Source: Thiomicrorhabdus cannonii (lineage in GTDB: Bacteria; Pseudomonadota; Gammaproteobacteria; Thiomicrospirales; Thiomicrospiraceae). Taken from it: a DNA stretch of 64,000 nucleotides. Both the position numbers and the translations under genes were made by a program. Shown here piece by piece: positions 32,557 through 43,618 of the stretch. Position 1 is the stretch's first letter. Every line of letters starts with the position of its first letter. Under the pieces are notes generated by a model. It searched no databases and had not been told where the DNA came from. It saw only the letters and a program-made list of their open reading frames with translations. Where the stretch lies: NCBI RefSeq assembly GCF_013391695.1, contig NZ_JACBGH010000002.1, forward strand, positions 62,001 through 126,000, in the 5' to 3' direction.

Positions 32557-33771
32557 TTATTTTTTTAGGCGTCTTTTGGCCGCAGTACGCAGGCGCAGCG
32601 CGTTCAACTTAATGAAGCCTTCCGCGTCTTTGTGGTTATAAGCGCCGCCGTCTTCCTCGAAAGTGGCAATCATTTCGTCGAACAAACTGTTCTCGGAAGA
32701 GCGACCTACGATGACCACATTGCCTTTATACAACTTAACGCGTACGTTCCCGCTGACGTTCTCTTGCGACTTGTCGATCAACGCCTGCAGCATTTCACGC
32801 TCCGGCGTGAACCAGAAACCGTTATAGATCATCTCGGCATATTTCGGCATCAACTCGTCTTTCAGGTGCGCCGCATTGCGGTCCAGAGTCAAAGATTCCA
32901 TCGCACGGTGCGCTTTCAGCATAATCGTGCCCGCCGGTGTTTCATAACAGCCGCGCGATTTCATGCCCACAAAACGGTTTTCTACGATGTCGTCACGGCC
33001 GATACCGTTCTCACCGCCCACCTTGTTCAGATATTCCATGACCGTCGCAGGCGACATCTTCTCGCCGTTGATGGCGACGATATCGCCTTTTTCGAACGTC
33101 AGTTCCAGATAAGTCGGCTGGTCAGGCGCCTTCTCAGGCGACACGGTCCACAACCACATATCCTCTTCCGGTTCCATTTCAGGATGTTCCAGAATACCGC
33201 CCTCGTAGGAGATATGCAGCAGGTTGGCGTCCATCGAATAAGGCGACTTCTTGCCTTGTTTTTTCTCAACCGGAATATTGTGTTCTTCCGCATACGCCAT
33301 CAACTTCTCACGCGACAACAGATCCCACTCACGCCAAGGTGCAATGACCTTCACATCCGGCATCAACGCATAGGCGTTCAATTCAAAACGCACCTGGTCG
33401 TTGCCTTTACCGGTCGCGCCGTGAGAAATCGCATCCGCACCGACTTCTTTGGCGATTTCCACCAAACGTTTCGAGATCAACGGACGTGCAATCGACGTAC
33501 CCAAACGGTATTCACCTTCATACATTGCATTGGCACGCAACATCGGGAAGACGAAATCGCGCGCAAATTCTTCACGCAAGTCTTCGATAAAAATATCTTT
33601 AATGCCCATGGCCTGTGCTTTGGCACGCGCCGGTTCGACTTCACCGCCCTGCCCGATATCGGCAGTAAACGTGACCACTTCGCATTTGTATTCTTCCTGC
33701 AGCCACTTGGCGATAATCGAGGTATCCAAACCACCTGAATAAGCCAAAACGACCTTTTTAACTTCTGACAT
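32557..33771 (-). CDS. argG: Argininosuccinate synthase
   Basis: A 404-residue enzyme joining citrulline and aspartate with ATP in arginine synthesis. The ATP-pyrophosphatase loop is [17 protein letters not shown] at the N-terminus. [18 protein letters not shown] binds substrate, and [17 protein letters not shown] and the C-terminal helix are normal. It is divergent from psd, with about 115 bases between. Confidence 0.97.
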   Translation of the reverse strand: MSEVKKVVLAYSGGLDTSIIAKWLQEEYKCEVVTFTADIGQGGEVEPARAKAQAMGIKDIFIEDLREEFARDFVFPMLRANAMYEGEYRLGTSIARPLISKRLVEIAKEVGADAISHGATGKGNDQVRFELNAYALMPDVKVIAPWREWDLLSREKLMAYAEEHNIPVEKKQGKKSPYSMDANLLHISYEGGILEHPEMEPEEDMWLWTVSPEKAPDQPTYLELTFEKGDIVAINGEKMSPATVMEYLNKVGGENGIGRDDIVENRFVGMKSRGCYETPAGTIMLKAHRAMESLTLDRNAAHLKDELMPKYAEMIYNGFWFTPEREMLQALIDKSQENVSGNVRVKLYKGNVVIVGRSSENSLFDEMIATFEEDGGAYNHKDAEGFIKLNALRLRTAAKRRLKK

Positions 33772-33887
33772 CTTTGGTTTTCCTTAATGAAACTTAAATC
33801 AAATTGATTCAATACAATACGTTCTATCAATTCGCGGGATTATACATTAAAATCGCCACTTTAGATTAAGAAAAAAGAACGCCTACC

Positions 33888-35128
<1,241 letters not shown>

Positions 35129-35154
35129 TTACACGCACTACCTCGTTTAAACAT

Positions 35155-35197
35155 AAAAATACCGCGCAAGAAACGCTGTTTCTGCGCGGTATTTTTT
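35155..35197 (+). terminator. Terminator after the PII gene
   Basis: AATACCGCGC pairs with GCGCGGTATT, with AGAAAC/GTTTCT extending the stem, followed by a T-run. Confidence 0.85.
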
Positions 35198-35226
35198 TGC
35201 CCCTAGCATCAACCAATAACCGCAAC

Positions 35227-35238
35227 ACCCGGCCTGTT
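35227..35238 (-). repeat. DUS-like 12-mer, single copy
   Basis: An exact copy on the minus strand preceded by GAAAAACTC, just after the PII terminator and 12 bases beyond the end of the Lon-type protease gene. Confidence 0.85.
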
Positions 35239-35249
35239 GAGTTTTTCAG

Positions 35250-37802
35250 CTATTTTTTTGGAACCGTCTTTTTAGACTTTTTCTTGGCGCCCGACGGGTC
35301 TGCCAACGGCTTTTCCTCTTGGGCATATTGCACCCGCAATTGATCCAATTCGGTTATGCGCGCCGCAATCAATGCGTTAAAACTGCCCGGCGAATAGTGT
35401 CCGTCTTTAGCCGCCGGCAAACCAGTCAATAACGCCATCACCTCATCAATATGCGTCACCGCATAGACGGCAAATTCGCCGCGCTCAACGGCCTCCACCA
35501 CCGCCTGCTTGAGCATCAGGTGCGGCCGGTTCGCCGCCGGAATAATCACCCCCTGAACACCATTCAGGCCGCGTGCCTGGCAGATATCGAAAAAGCCTTC
35601 AATCTTTTCATTGACGCCGCCAATCGCCTGGATTTCACCATGCTGGTTCACCGAACCGGTCACCGCCAGACTCTGCTTTAACGGAATGTCCGCCAGGGCC
35701 GACAGCAGCGCGCACAGTTCCGCGGCCGAGGCGCTATCGCCTTCCACCTGTCCGTAAGACTGTTCAAACACCAACGTGGCCGCCAGAGCCAAAGGCCGCT
35801 GTTTGGCATAACGATACGCCAAGTAGGAAGACAAAATCATCACCCCTTTGGAATGGATGGCACCGCCCAATTCGACCTCGCGCTCGATATCAATCACCTT
35901 GCCGCTGCCCAGGCGCGCCGTGGCGGTAATGCGCGAAGGACGCCCAAAGGCATAATCATCCAGCTGAATCACACTCAAGCCGTTAACCTGCGCCACCTCA
36001 ACGCCCTCGGTCTTGACCAGATAAATGCCCTTCAAAACCGCTTCCTGATAGCGCTCGCGAATCTGCCCCATACGTTCCAGCCGCATATCTATCGCTTTTT
36101 GTACCGCAACCCTGTCGATGACGGCCTGCTGAGATTGCCGCGCCCAATAGTCTGCCTCTTTCAGCAGATCGACCAGACCGCCCATATGCAACGACACCTT
36201 TTCGCCGTCATCGGCCATACGCGAACTCTGCTCAATCACCCGCCCGACCGCGTCGCGCTGCAACGGCAACAAGCCATTCTCCTGCTGCAATCCGGCAATC
36301 ATGCGGGCATACAACGGCATGGAATCGGCATCGCGCGCCATATCCTCGGAAAAATCCGCCGCCACTTTGAAGAGACGGTCAAATTCCGGATCGTACTGCT
36401 TCAACAAAAAATACAGCAGGCGTCCGCCGGTGAGCACCACTTTGACATCGATCGGAATCGGTTCCGGCTGCAGCGATGTGGTGCTCGCCAAACTCAGCAC
36501 CTGCTCCAGCGATTCGATTTTGATCTCGCGCGAACGCAAGGCGCGCTTCAGCCCCTCCCAGGCGTAATAGGAGGTCAGCACTTTCTGGGCATCCAGAATC
36601 AGATAACCGCCATTCGCCAGATGCAGCGCGCCCGGCTTGATCAGCGAGAAATCCGTCAGCAAAGCCCCAAACTGGGCTATATGCTCAATCCGCCCAATCA
36701 GATTCTGATAGGTCGGGTTATCCTCGAACACCACCGGTGCGCCTTCGGTTGCACCGTTATCCACCAGCACATTCACCTGATATTCGACAAAATCGGCCAT
36801 AATCTGGCTGGCGCTCTGCGCGGTCGGTTTTTTCTCGGCGGCATATTTGCGCAGCACCTCGACCTTTTCGATCATGTCCTGTTTAACGCGCTCGATAAAC
36901 GCCATGACCTCGGCCTGCTGTCGGTAGTCCGCCTGTAGATCGAGTACATAGTGCGACACCGTAGTCTGCGTGACCTCGCGATTAAGCTGCTTGACCTGCT
37001 CGCGCGACTCCTTCTGCCACACCGGAATTTTCAGCAGCAGGTTCTTCAACTCGTCCTGAATCTCTTCCACCACCCGGCTGATGACCTGTTTCTCCTCATC
37101 CGGCAACGCCTGAAACTCCTCCGGCGTCATCGCATGATCCTCTTTCTTCGGCCCCAGATTCCAGCCGTTTGAGGTTCGCAGCATCAAGATATTGTTGCTC
37201 TCGGCCTTGGCGGCGATCTCCTCCAGCGCGCGGTCTTCGCGTTTGATGTACTCGTCGTGGATCGCCTGAAAGGCATTGCGGTATTCGTCACTCTCGAAAG
37301 CCGCCGGAATCGCCACCAGAATGTCGCTGACAAAACGCTGCATTGCCTGCTGCAACTGATGGCCGGCGCCCTTCGACAAACGCAGCACGATCGGCTTGTG
37401 CGGCTGTTCGAAATTATTGATATAACACCAGTCAAACGGTTCATTTTCCTGCTTGGCCTGTTGCTGCAGCAGACGCGTCACGGCGGTGTGCTTGCCCAGA
37501 CCGCTCGAACCGAGCACATAGAGATTGTAGCCTTCATGCGCCATGCCGATGCCGAACTGCAGTGCTTCCATGGCGCGTTGCTGCCCGAGCCGCTCCGTCA
37601 GCGGCGAGAGCTCCTGCGTCGTTTGGAACGCCAACGCGCTCAAGTCGCAGCGTTGATAGAGCGAGGCAAGCGGCACGCGCAAGCCTTCATAGAATGAGGC
37701 AGGTAAAGACGACGTCTGGGATGACGTCTGGGATGACGTCTGGGATGACGTCTGGGATGTCGATTGAGATGACGATTCGGAAGAGGAAGAACTTGAACGC
37801 AT
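35250..37802 (-). CDS. Lon-related AAA+ protease with Ser/Thr/Gln repeat N-terminus
   Basis: An 850-residue ATP-dependent protease of the LonB/YcbZ-like group. The Walker A-like loop is VLGSSGLGKHTAV and the Walker B region GGYLILDAQ. The Lon protease domain has the catalytic Ser in EGDSASAAELCALLSALADIP and Lys in AIGGVNEKIEGFF. The N-terminal 32 residues are almost only Ser, Thr, Gln and Glu and come from a 12-bp tandem repeat; they are unlike the usual family start. The start has GGAG five bases upstream. A copy of the 12-mer lies just upstream and another just downstream. Confidence 0.88.
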   Translation of the reverse strand: MRSSSSSSESSSQSTSQTSSQTSSQTSSQTSSLPASFYEGLRVPLASLYQRCDLSALAFQTTQELSPLTERLGQQRAMEALQFGIGMAHEGYNLYVLGSSGLGKHTAVTRLLQQQAKQENEPFDWCYINNFEQPHKPIVLRLSKGAGHQLQQAMQRFVSDILVAIPAAFESDEYRNAFQAIHDEYIKREDRALEEIAAKAESNNILMLRTSNGWNLGPKKEDHAMTPEEFQALPDEEKQVISRVVEEIQDELKNLLLKIPVWQKESREQVKQLNREVTQTTVSHYVLDLQADYRQQAEVMAFIERVKQDMIEKVEVLRKYAAEKKPTAQSASQIMADFVEYQVNVLVDNGATEGAPVVFEDNPTYQNLIGRIEHIAQFGALLTDFSLIKPGALHLANGGYLILDAQKVLTSYYAWEGLKRALRSREIKIESLEQVLSLASTTSLQPEPIPIDVKVVLTGGRLLYFLLKQYDPEFDRLFKVAADFSEDMARDADSMPLYARMIAGLQQENGLLPLQRDAVGRVIEQSSRMADDGEKVSLHMGGLVDLLKEADYWARQSQQAVIDRVAVQKAIDMRLERMGQIRERYQEAVLKGIYLVKTEGVEVAQVNGLSVIQLDDYAFGRPSRITATARLGSGKVIDIEREVELGGAIHSKGVMILSSYLAYRYAKQRPLALAATLVFEQSYGQVEGDSASAAELCALLSALADIPLKQSLAVTGSVNQHGEIQAIGGVNEKIEGFFDICQARGLNGVQGVIIPAANRPHLMLKQAVVEAVERGEFAVYAVTHIDEVMALLTGLPAAKDGHYSPGSFNALIAARITELDQLRVQYAQEEKPLADPSGAKKKSKKTVPKK
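37711..37782. repeat. 12-bp tandem repeat at the 5' end of the Lon-type protease gene
   Basis: GACGTCTGGGAT is repeated four times exactly (37711-37758), with two worn copies following. It encodes the tetrapeptide S-Q-T-S in the N-terminal tail. The unit length keeps the reading frame, so copy number can vary without loss of the protein. Confidence 0.9.
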
Positions 37803-37819
37803 GGCAACTCCACTGTTTG

Positions 37820-37831
37820 ACCCGGCCTGTT
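37820..37831 (-). repeat. DUS-like 12-mer, single copy
   Basis: An exact copy on the minus strand, preceded by TTAAACTG, 17 bases upstream of the Lon-type protease start. Confidence 0.85.
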
Positions 37832-37896
37832 CAGTTTAACCAAACTGCCAGCGAAGACAAACCCAAGTAGCAAACAAGTGTGGTTTTTTGCGGACT

Positions 37897-39171
37897 TTAT
37901 TGACCCTGCGCAGATTTTAGCAAGGCGTCCACCCCGTCCGCCGCCACCTTGGCGCTCGCCATCACCGCCGTAAGCAGATAACCGCCGGTCGGCGCCTCCC
38001 AATCGAGCATCTCCCCCACGGCAAACACGCCGGGCAATTTTTTCAGCATCAGGGCGTCATCCAATTCGGACAGCGCGACGCCGCCGGCAGTGCTGATGGC
38101 CTCCTCGATCGGGCGCGGCGCAGAAAGAGGCAACGGATAATGTTTGAGTGTTTTGACGACCTGCTGCGCGTCCTGCAACGCTTCCGGCGTCAGCACTTCG
38201 CGCAACAAGCCGACCTGCAGTGCGGACAGTCCGCAGCGTTTGAAATGCGATGCCAGCGACTGCTTGCCGCGCGGCTTGGCGAGTTTCGTCAGCAACGCTT
38301 CCGGCGCTTTGTGCGGCAGCAGATCGACAGCGAGCGTCACCGTCCCCTGCGCCGATATCGATTCGCGCAAAGGGGCGGATAAAGCGTAAATGGCGCTGCC
38401 CTCCACGCCGTTTTGCGTCAGCATCGCCTCGCCCTGTTTGTGCCAGCACTGGCCGTGATGGTCAGTGAACGAAAACACCGCGTTCTTCAGCGGCTCGCCG
38501 GCAAAACGCTCTTGAAAGACCGGGCTCCACGGCACATTAAACCCGCAATTGCTCGGTTGAAAGGGGCTGACCTGAATCCCGCGATTTTCCAGCAAAGTCC
38601 GCCACTGCCCGTCGGAACCCAAACGCGGCCAACTGGCACCGCCCAGCGCCAGCAGCGTCGCAGCGGCACTGACGACGACCCGCCCGCCCGCCTGCTCAAA
38701 TATCAGACGGTTATTAGCATCCCAACCCAACCAGCGGTGACGCATATGAAAACGCACCCCGCCGGCTTTAAGGCGTTGCAGCCAATGGCGCAACAAGGGC
38801 GCGGCCTGCATCGTCACCGGATAGACCCGTCCGGAAGAACCGACAAAGGTTTCCACCCCCAAACCGGCTGCCCATTGGCGCAGCGCATCGGCGTCAAACT
38901 CCGCAAGCCAGCTGGCAATCAACCCCGAGGCTTCACCATAGCGCTGCATAAAGTCCGTCTTGGGTTCGCTGTGGGTCAAATTCAAACCGCCGCGTCCGGC
39001 CTGCAGCAGCTTGCGCCCGGCCGAAGGCATGGCATCAAACACGGCGATGCGATAGCCTTTTTCGGCGAGCACCTCGGCAGCCATCAACCCGCCCGGACCG
39101 GCGCCCACAATCACCACATCAAAATCGGTTTGCAATCTGGCAGCGTGGGAATTCGGGGATGTGTGAGGCAT
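37897..39171 (-). CDS. HI0933-like flavoprotein (FAD-dependent oxidoreductase)
   Basis: A 424-residue protein with an FAD-binding Rossmann start DVVIVGAGPGGLMAAEVLAEKGY and the group-specific segment AGRKLLQAGRGGLNLTHSEP. The insertion domain and second FAD motif (LPGVFAVGEMLDWEAPTGGYLLTAVMASAKVAADG) are complete. It belongs to the HI0933-like family, whose substrate is not established. The gene is convergent with nothing and has a copy of the 12-mer in the gap before the next gene. Confidence 0.85.
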   Translation of the reverse strand: MPHTSPNSHAARLQTDFDVVIVGAGPGGLMAAEVLAEKGYRIAVFDAMPSAGRKLLQAGRGGLNLTHSEPKTDFMQRYGEASGLIASWLAEFDADALRQWAAGLGVETFVGSSGRVYPVTMQAAPLLRHWLQRLKAGGVRFHMRHRWLGWDANNRLIFEQAGGRVVVSAAATLLALGGASWPRLGSDGQWRTLLENRGIQVSPFQPSNCGFNVPWSPVFQERFAGEPLKNAVFSFTDHHGQCWHKQGEAMLTQNGVEGSAIYALSAPLRESISAQGTVTLAVDLLPHKAPEALLTKLAKPRGKQSLASHFKRCGLSALQVGLLREVLTPEALQDAQQVVKTLKHYPLPLSAPRPIEEAISTAGGVALSELDDALMLKKLPGVFAVGEMLDWEAPTGGYLLTAVMASAKVAADGVDALLKSAQGQ

Positions 39172-39222
39172 GCATTCAACCTAAAAGACAAAAAGACGTG
39201 TGAAAATGAAAATCTAAAACCG

Positions 39223-39234
39223 AACAGGCCGGGT
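39223..39234 (+). repeat. DUS-like 12-mer, single copy touching a stop codon
   Basis: An exact copy preceded by AAAACCG; its last base is the first base, on the plus strand, of the stop codon of the 262-residue gene. Confidence 0.85.
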
Positions 39235-40022
39235 CATGAGGAGATTGAACGCTGCCAGCGATTGACGCCGACCCGGTGGGTTTGTGCAAAATCGCGAGCC
39301 ATTTCCCCCAAAGGGGCCAGGCTCCAGTGCCAACTTTCCTCGGCCGCCAAAACCGGCAGCCCCCACCAGAGTTCAAAGGTTTCCAGGCACGTCCCTTCGC
39401 GGTCAAAACGCTGCGCCTCGCGGTCGGCAATCAATACCACCGGCGCCTGGAACGCCTGTAAATAAGCGATATGCGCCTGCAATAACCCCTTCGCAATGTT
39501 TTCAAGCACGTTCTCATCCTGTGTCCGACGTTTGCGCAACCAGGCAAGCGGCATAGTAGGCAACTGTGTAAGCAGATTCAGCGACACCACCCAGTCAATG
39601 TCTTTATCATTCAGCCAACGTTGCGGCATCGCCACAAGCAGCTCGCCCTGATAAAAAGCGGACATCGACTCGGTCACATCGTGTTCGATCAGGCGCACAT
39701 TGGCAAAACCGCGCGCCCTTTTACGGGCGGCTGGCAGAAACACCAGGTCAACCAGCCAGACCTCGTCAAACAGGGTGGCCAGTTCCGCCAACGGAATATC
39801 GTTGAGGGTACCGGCACCGAAAATCAACGCCTTGCGCTTGTTTGCGCAGGCATGCGCCTCCGCCAGCAGAAGGTCGCGACATTTTGCATAATGCGGCGCC
39901 CAGGCTGTACGACAACGCTTGCTGCGTGCCGCGGTGGCAATCGCCTCTTTCAGAAACCCCATCGGCCGCACATAGGGCAAATGCACCGGCGTGATGGCGT
40001 ACTGTACCAGTTCCCAAATCAT
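39234..40022 (-). CDS. Hypothetical protein with a methyltransferase-like core
   Basis: A 262-residue cytoplasmic protein. The stretch KRKALIFGAGTLNDIPLAELATLFDEVWLVDLVFLPAARK is a Rossmann strand-loop-helix followed by an acidic strand end, as in class I methyltransferases, and NVRLIEHDVTES and DWVVSLNLLTQLP follow in the right order. The target is unknown. It lies between ntrC and the flavoprotein with 12-mer copies at both ends. The assignment to a methyltransferase fold is inference. Confidence 0.6.
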   Translation of the reverse strand: MIWELVQYAITPVHLPYVRPMGFLKEAIATAARSKRCRTAWAPHYAKCRDLLLAEAHACANKRKALIFGAGTLNDIPLAELATLFDEVWLVDLVFLPAARKRARGFANVRLIEHDVTESMSAFYQGELLVAMPQRWLNDKDIDWVVSLNLLTQLPTMPLAWLRKRRTQDENVLENIAKGLLQAHIAYLQAFQAPVVLIADREAQRFDREGTCLETFELWWGLPVLAAEESWHWSLAPLGEMARDFAQTHRVGVNRWQRSISS

Positions 40023-40044
40023 GGTTTAGCGCGCCTTGTTTTTG

Positions 40045-40056
40045 ACCCGGCCTGTT
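40045..40056 (-). repeat. DUS-like 12-mer, single copy
   Basis: An exact copy on the minus strand preceded by TTAAAAACTC, between the end of ntrC and the next gene. Confidence 0.85.
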
Positions 40057-40083
40057 GAGTTTTTAAAACCCGGATAAACCGAA

Positions 40084-41517
40084 TCAATCATCCAGCCCCA
40101 GCGCTTGGGATTTACGCGTCAGGGTGTTGCGTCCCCAGCCCAACAAAGCCGCCGCTTTCTGGCGATGGTTATGACTCATTTTCAACGCCTCTTCGATCAG
40201 CACCGTTTCAAACAGCGGTTCGGCGGCCGTGTGCAGACCTTCCTTGCCGGAAAGCAGAAAAGCCTCGGCCCAACGACGCAACGGCGCCTGCCAGTCGTCA
40301 TCCTGTTCATCGGCGCCGCGGGTTTCCACCGGATTTCGCAATTCCAGCGGCAAATCCTCCATCTGCACGACCTTATCGGGCGCCATAATCGTCAGCCAGG
40401 TACACAGGCTGCGCAACTGGCGCACGTTCCCCGGCCACGGCAGACTGCTCAAGAAACGCTCCACCTCTTTGCTCAGCTGTTTCTCTTCCAAATCCAGTGC
40501 CTTGGACTCCTTTTCCAGATAGAAACGCAACAGCAGCGGAATATCTTCGCGGCGCTCGCGCAATGCCGGCACCTTGATGCGGATAATGTTCAGGCGGTAG
40601 AGCAAGTCTTCACGGAAACGCCCTTCGCGCACCAACTGCTCCATATTCTGGTGGGTCGCAGCGACAATGCGCACATCGGTTTTGATCGGGTTCTTGCCGC
40701 CGACGCGATAGAAACTGCCGTCGTTCAAAACACGCAGCAGACGGGTCTGCAAATCCACCGGCATATCACCGATTTCGTCCAGAAACAGCGTGCCGCCGTT
40801 GGCCTGCTCGAAGCGGCCGATGCGCTGCGAATGCGCTCCGGTAAAGGCGCCTTTTTCGTGACCGAACAGTTCCGACTCAAGCAGTTCGCGCGGAATGGCC
40901 GCGGTGTTCAGCGCCACAAAGGGCCCTTCGGCGCGCGGACTCAGCTCGTGCAGCGCCTGCGCCACCAACTCCTTACCGGTACCGGTTTCACCGTTGATCA
41001 GCACCGTCACATCCAGCTGCGACACGCGCCCGAGGATGCGGAACACTTCTTGCATCGCCGGCGCCACCCCGATGATATTCAGCGGCTGCTTGTCCTGCGG
41101 TTTTTTGCGGCGTGACGATTTGATACCGCCCGACAACTTACGTTTGATGGCGCGGTCGATCAGGCCGATCGCCTCGTCCAGATCAAACGGTTTGGGCAGA
41201 TACTCAAACGCCTTGCTCTGGTAGGACTTCACCGCGGTATCCAGGTCGGCATGCGCGGTCATAATAATGACCGGAATCGCCTTGTCCTTTTCATGGATGG
41301 CTTCCATAAACGTCAAGCCATCCATATCCGGCATGCGCACGTCACTGATAATGACGGTAGGCGGCGCCTGCTCGAACGATTTCAGCGCCAACAGAGGTGA
41401 ATCGAAGACCTTGAGCGCATAGGGTTTGTCTTCCAACGCGGTTTCCAATACCCAGCGGATTGAGGCGTCATCGTCGACAATCCATACGACCGGTAGCATC
41501 TCTTCTTCGTTCTGCAC
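40084..41517 (-). CDS. ntrC: Nitrogen regulator NtrC (sigma-54 activator)
   Basis: A 477-residue response regulator. The receiver domain has the acidic pocket VDDD and the phosphorylated Asp in [11 protein letters not shown]. The AAA+ domain has GETGTGKE (Walker A) and GAFTGA, the loop that contacts sigma-54; the Fis-type helix-turn-helix ends the protein ([20 protein letters not shown]). The GTG at 41517 is preferred because AGGA lies eight bases upstream; a TTG at 41532 is the alternative. It follows ntrB by 11-26 bases and forms one operon with it. Confidence 0.95.
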   Translation of the reverse strand: MQNEEEMLPVVWIVDDDASIRWVLETALEDKPYALKVFDSPLLALKSFEQAPPTVIISDVRMPDMDGLTFMEAIHEKDKAIPVIIMTAHADLDTAVKSYQSKAFEYLPKPFDLDEAIGLIDRAIKRKLSGGIKSSRRKKPQDKQPLNIIGVAPAMQEVFRILGRVSQLDVTVLINGETGTGKELVAQALHELSPRAEGPFVALNTAAIPRELLESELFGHEKGAFTGAHSQRIGRFEQANGGTLFLDEIGDMPVDLQTRLLRVLNDGSFYRVGGKNPIKTDVRIVAATHQNMEQLVREGRFREDLLYRLNIIRIKVPALRERREDIPLLLRFYLEKESKALDLEEKQLSKEVERFLSSLPWPGNVRQLRSLCTWLTIMAPDKVVQMEDLPLELRNPVETRGADEQDDDWQAPLRRWAEAFLLSGKEGLHTAAEPLFETVLIEEALKMSHNHRQKAAALLGWGRNTLTRKSQALGLDD

Positions 41518-41542
41518 GGTTTCAATCCTCAATAAATAATAG

Positions 41543-42583
41543 TTAAGTGTTCAAAGGTAAATACACATTAAAAACAGTCCTGCCCGGCTCGCTTTCCGCC
41601 ACAATCAGGCCGCCGTGCTGGCGCAACACATTCTGCGCCACCGGCAGACCGAGCCCCGAGCCCTCTTTTTTGCTGCTCACCATCGGATAGAAAATCGAGT
41701 CGAACACCTCGTCGGGAATGCCCTCGCCCTCATCGGTGATACTGATGACCGCCACCAGCGGGAAGGTGCGCGTCCCCAGCGTAAATTTGCGCTCCACACG
41801 GGTTTTGATGGTAATCAGGCCGCCGTGTTTTTCCATCGCCTGAATGGCGTTTTTGAGCAGATTCAGAATCGCCTGCACCATCGCCTCAAAATCGATGCTG
41901 ACTTCCGGAATACTCGGGTCGTAATCCAGTTTGATATAGACATTCGCGGGTTTCTCGCCCTCGATAATCTGCAAGACGTAGCGAATCAGCTCGTGGATAT
42001 TGTGCGGCTCTTTCTCGGCGGTCTGCTTGGGGCCGAGCATACGATCCACCAGGTTTTTGAGGCGTCCTACCTCTTTGGCGATAATATCGAGAAACGCCTG
42101 ATCCTTGTCATCCGGTGCATGGCGTTTCTGCAACAGCTGCGTCGCCCCCAGAATCCCGGCCAGCGGATTCTTGACCTCATGCGCCAGCGTACGCACCAGC
42201 AGATTACCCGCTTCATACTGATGCCAGCGTTCGTCCTCTTCGACAATACGGTGATGACGCTCGGTATTGAAAATCTCCATCAGCCAACCGCTTTTGTGAT
42301 TCACCTCATACGGCGACAAGGTGCAGCTGACGCGCACCTTGCTGCAATCCGGTAGCTGCACAGCATATTCGTGAATGGTCAGTTTCTGCTCGTCCGCCTT
42401 GTGCAGATCCGGCACCAACCCCGGCAAAATAGCGCGCCAAGGGGTGCCGACAATACGGCTGGTACTGGTCTGAAACAACTCGCCGGCGGCAATATTCATG
42501 TAACCGATGGTTTCGTCACCGCGAATCCACACCACCGCGGTCGTCAAACCTTCCAGTAACTCTTCAAATGATCGCTGATTCAT
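41543..42583 (-). CDS. ntrB: Nitrogen sensor histidine kinase NtrB
   Basis: A 346-residue cytoplasmic kinase. An N-terminal PAS domain (FEELLEGLTTAVVWIRGDETIGYMN) is followed by the dimerisation helix with the phosphorylated His in RTLAHEVKNPLAGILGATQLL, then the ATP-binding N, G1 and G2 boxes (ILNLLKNAIQAM, ITDEGEGIP, SKKEGSGLGLPVAQNVL). Under nitrogen limitation it phosphorylates NtrC; PII, encoded at 34790, normally controls it. Confidence 0.95.
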   Translation of the reverse strand: MNQRSFEELLEGLTTAVVWIRGDETIGYMNIAAGELFQTSTSRIVGTPWRAILPGLVPDLHKADEQKLTIHEYAVQLPDCSKVRVSCTLSPYEVNHKSGWLMEIFNTERHHRIVEEDERWHQYEAGNLLVRTLAHEVKNPLAGILGATQLLQKRHAPDDKDQAFLDIIAKEVGRLKNLVDRMLGPKQTAEKEPHNIHELIRYVLQIIEGEKPANVYIKLDYDPSIPEVSIDFEAMVQAILNLLKNAIQAMEKHGGLITIKTRVERKFTLGTRTFPLVAVISITDEGEGIPDEVFDSIFYPMVSSKKEGSGLGLPVAQNVLRQHGGLIVAESEPGRTVFNVYLPLNT

Positions 42584-42597
42584 GTCCGTTTCCCGTC

Positions 42598-43260
42598 TTA
42601 AACACTCACCATCAGCGCCGTTGCCAAACGGTAATCAATGGCATTCAACTCGTTGCCGTCAATTTCAACCAACAAGGGGCCGTTTAGCGGTGCGACTTTT
42701 CTGACCACCACTTGCGACCCCGTCGTCAAACCGATCGATGCCAGATAACGCAGCTCTTCAGGACTGCGGTTTTTGATGCGTTTGACCGTCAACGGCTGCT
42801 GCAGCGGCATCTCCGTCAACGGCTGCCAATCATTGGTTTCCAATTCACCCTCAGGCGAAGGAATCGGCGAACCGTGCGGATCCTGCGTCGGCTGCCCCAG
42901 ATCGTCCCACATACGGTTGACGAGCTTGTCGGAAATGGAGTGTTCCAGCACCTCGGCCTCTTCATCCACCTCGTCCCACGAATAGCCGAGACGCTCCACC
43001 AGATACAACTCCAGAATGCGGTGCTTGCGCACCATATTCAAAGCGATTTTGCGCCCGCTGTCAGTCAGGCTAACACCGTAATAACGTTCGTAAACGATAT
43101 ACCCCTGTTCGGCGAGCTTTTTGAGCATATTGGAGACCGATGCCTGGGAGATGCCCAAACGCTCGGCGATCACGGAGGTTTGCACGCCCTTGTCGTGCTG
43201 GGTCCGACCTTCGAGTTTGTAAATGATTTTGAGGTAATCTTCGAGTGCTTTCGACACCAT
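42598..43260 (-). CDS. DtxR/MntR-type metal-dependent regulator
   Basis: A 220-residue repressor. The winged helix (ALEDYLKIIYKLE, SQASVSNMLKKLAEQGYIVYERYYGVSLT) is followed by the metal-binding dimerisation domain with the expected His and Glu residues (HRILELYLVERLGYSWDEVDEEAEVLEHSISDKLVNRM). A C-terminal FeoA/SH3-like domain (YLASIGLTTGSQVVVRKVAPLNGPLLVEIDGNELNAIDYRLA) completes it. It should sense iron or manganese. A small membrane-protein gene lies immediately upstream and is probably co-transcribed. Confidence 0.88.
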   Translation of the reverse strand: MVSKALEDYLKIIYKLEGRTQHDKGVQTSVIAERLGISQASVSNMLKKLAEQGYIVYERYYGVSLTDSGRKIALNMVRKHRILELYLVERLGYSWDEVDEEAEVLEHSISDKLVNRMWDDLGQPTQDPHGSPIPSPEGELETNDWQPLTEMPLQQPLTVKRIKNRSPEELRYLASIGLTTGSQVVVRKVAPLNGPLLVEIDGNELNAIDYRLATALMVSV

Positions 43261-43262
43261 AC

Positions 43263-43517
43263 TTAACCCGGCTGTGCCATCATTTCGCGGATGACCTCTG
43301 GGTCCGGAAACGCGAATATATATAAAATCGCAAACAGCACCAAAAAGACAAAACGGCCAACCCCGCGAAATTGCAATTTAGGGTGACACAGAATGCCGAA
43401 TGCCAGGCCCGAGACCACGCCGCCGATCGAGCCGACGGTTCCCGCCAGCATCGCCAAAAGCGCGCCCAAAGCCATGCCGTAATAGTGCCAGGTAAACTTT
43501 GCTTTTTGTTGATTCAC
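43263..43517 (-). CDS. Small membrane protein beside the metal regulator
   Basis: An 84-residue protein with two membrane segments (about 12-38 and 55-72) and a glycine-rich first segment (ALGALLAMLAGTVGSIGGVVSGLAFG). I place the start at the GTG at 43517 because residues upstream in the frame look like the promoter region of the divergent gene; AGGAT lies upstream. The stop abuts the DtxR-type regulator gene by two bases, so a shared transcript is likely. Function unknown. Confidence 0.6.
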   Translation of the reverse strand: MNQQKAKFTWHYYGMALGALLAMLAGTVGSIGGVVSGLAFGILCHPKLQFRGVGRFVFLVLFAILYIFAFPDPEVIREMMAQPG

Positions 43518-43618
43518 TGCTAATATCCTGTGCGATTCAAATGAAAAATATTTTAGCAGTAAATACAAACCAAAAGTTTCCATTTTGGTGCAAAAAACAA
43601 GGACAAAAGGACAACGTA

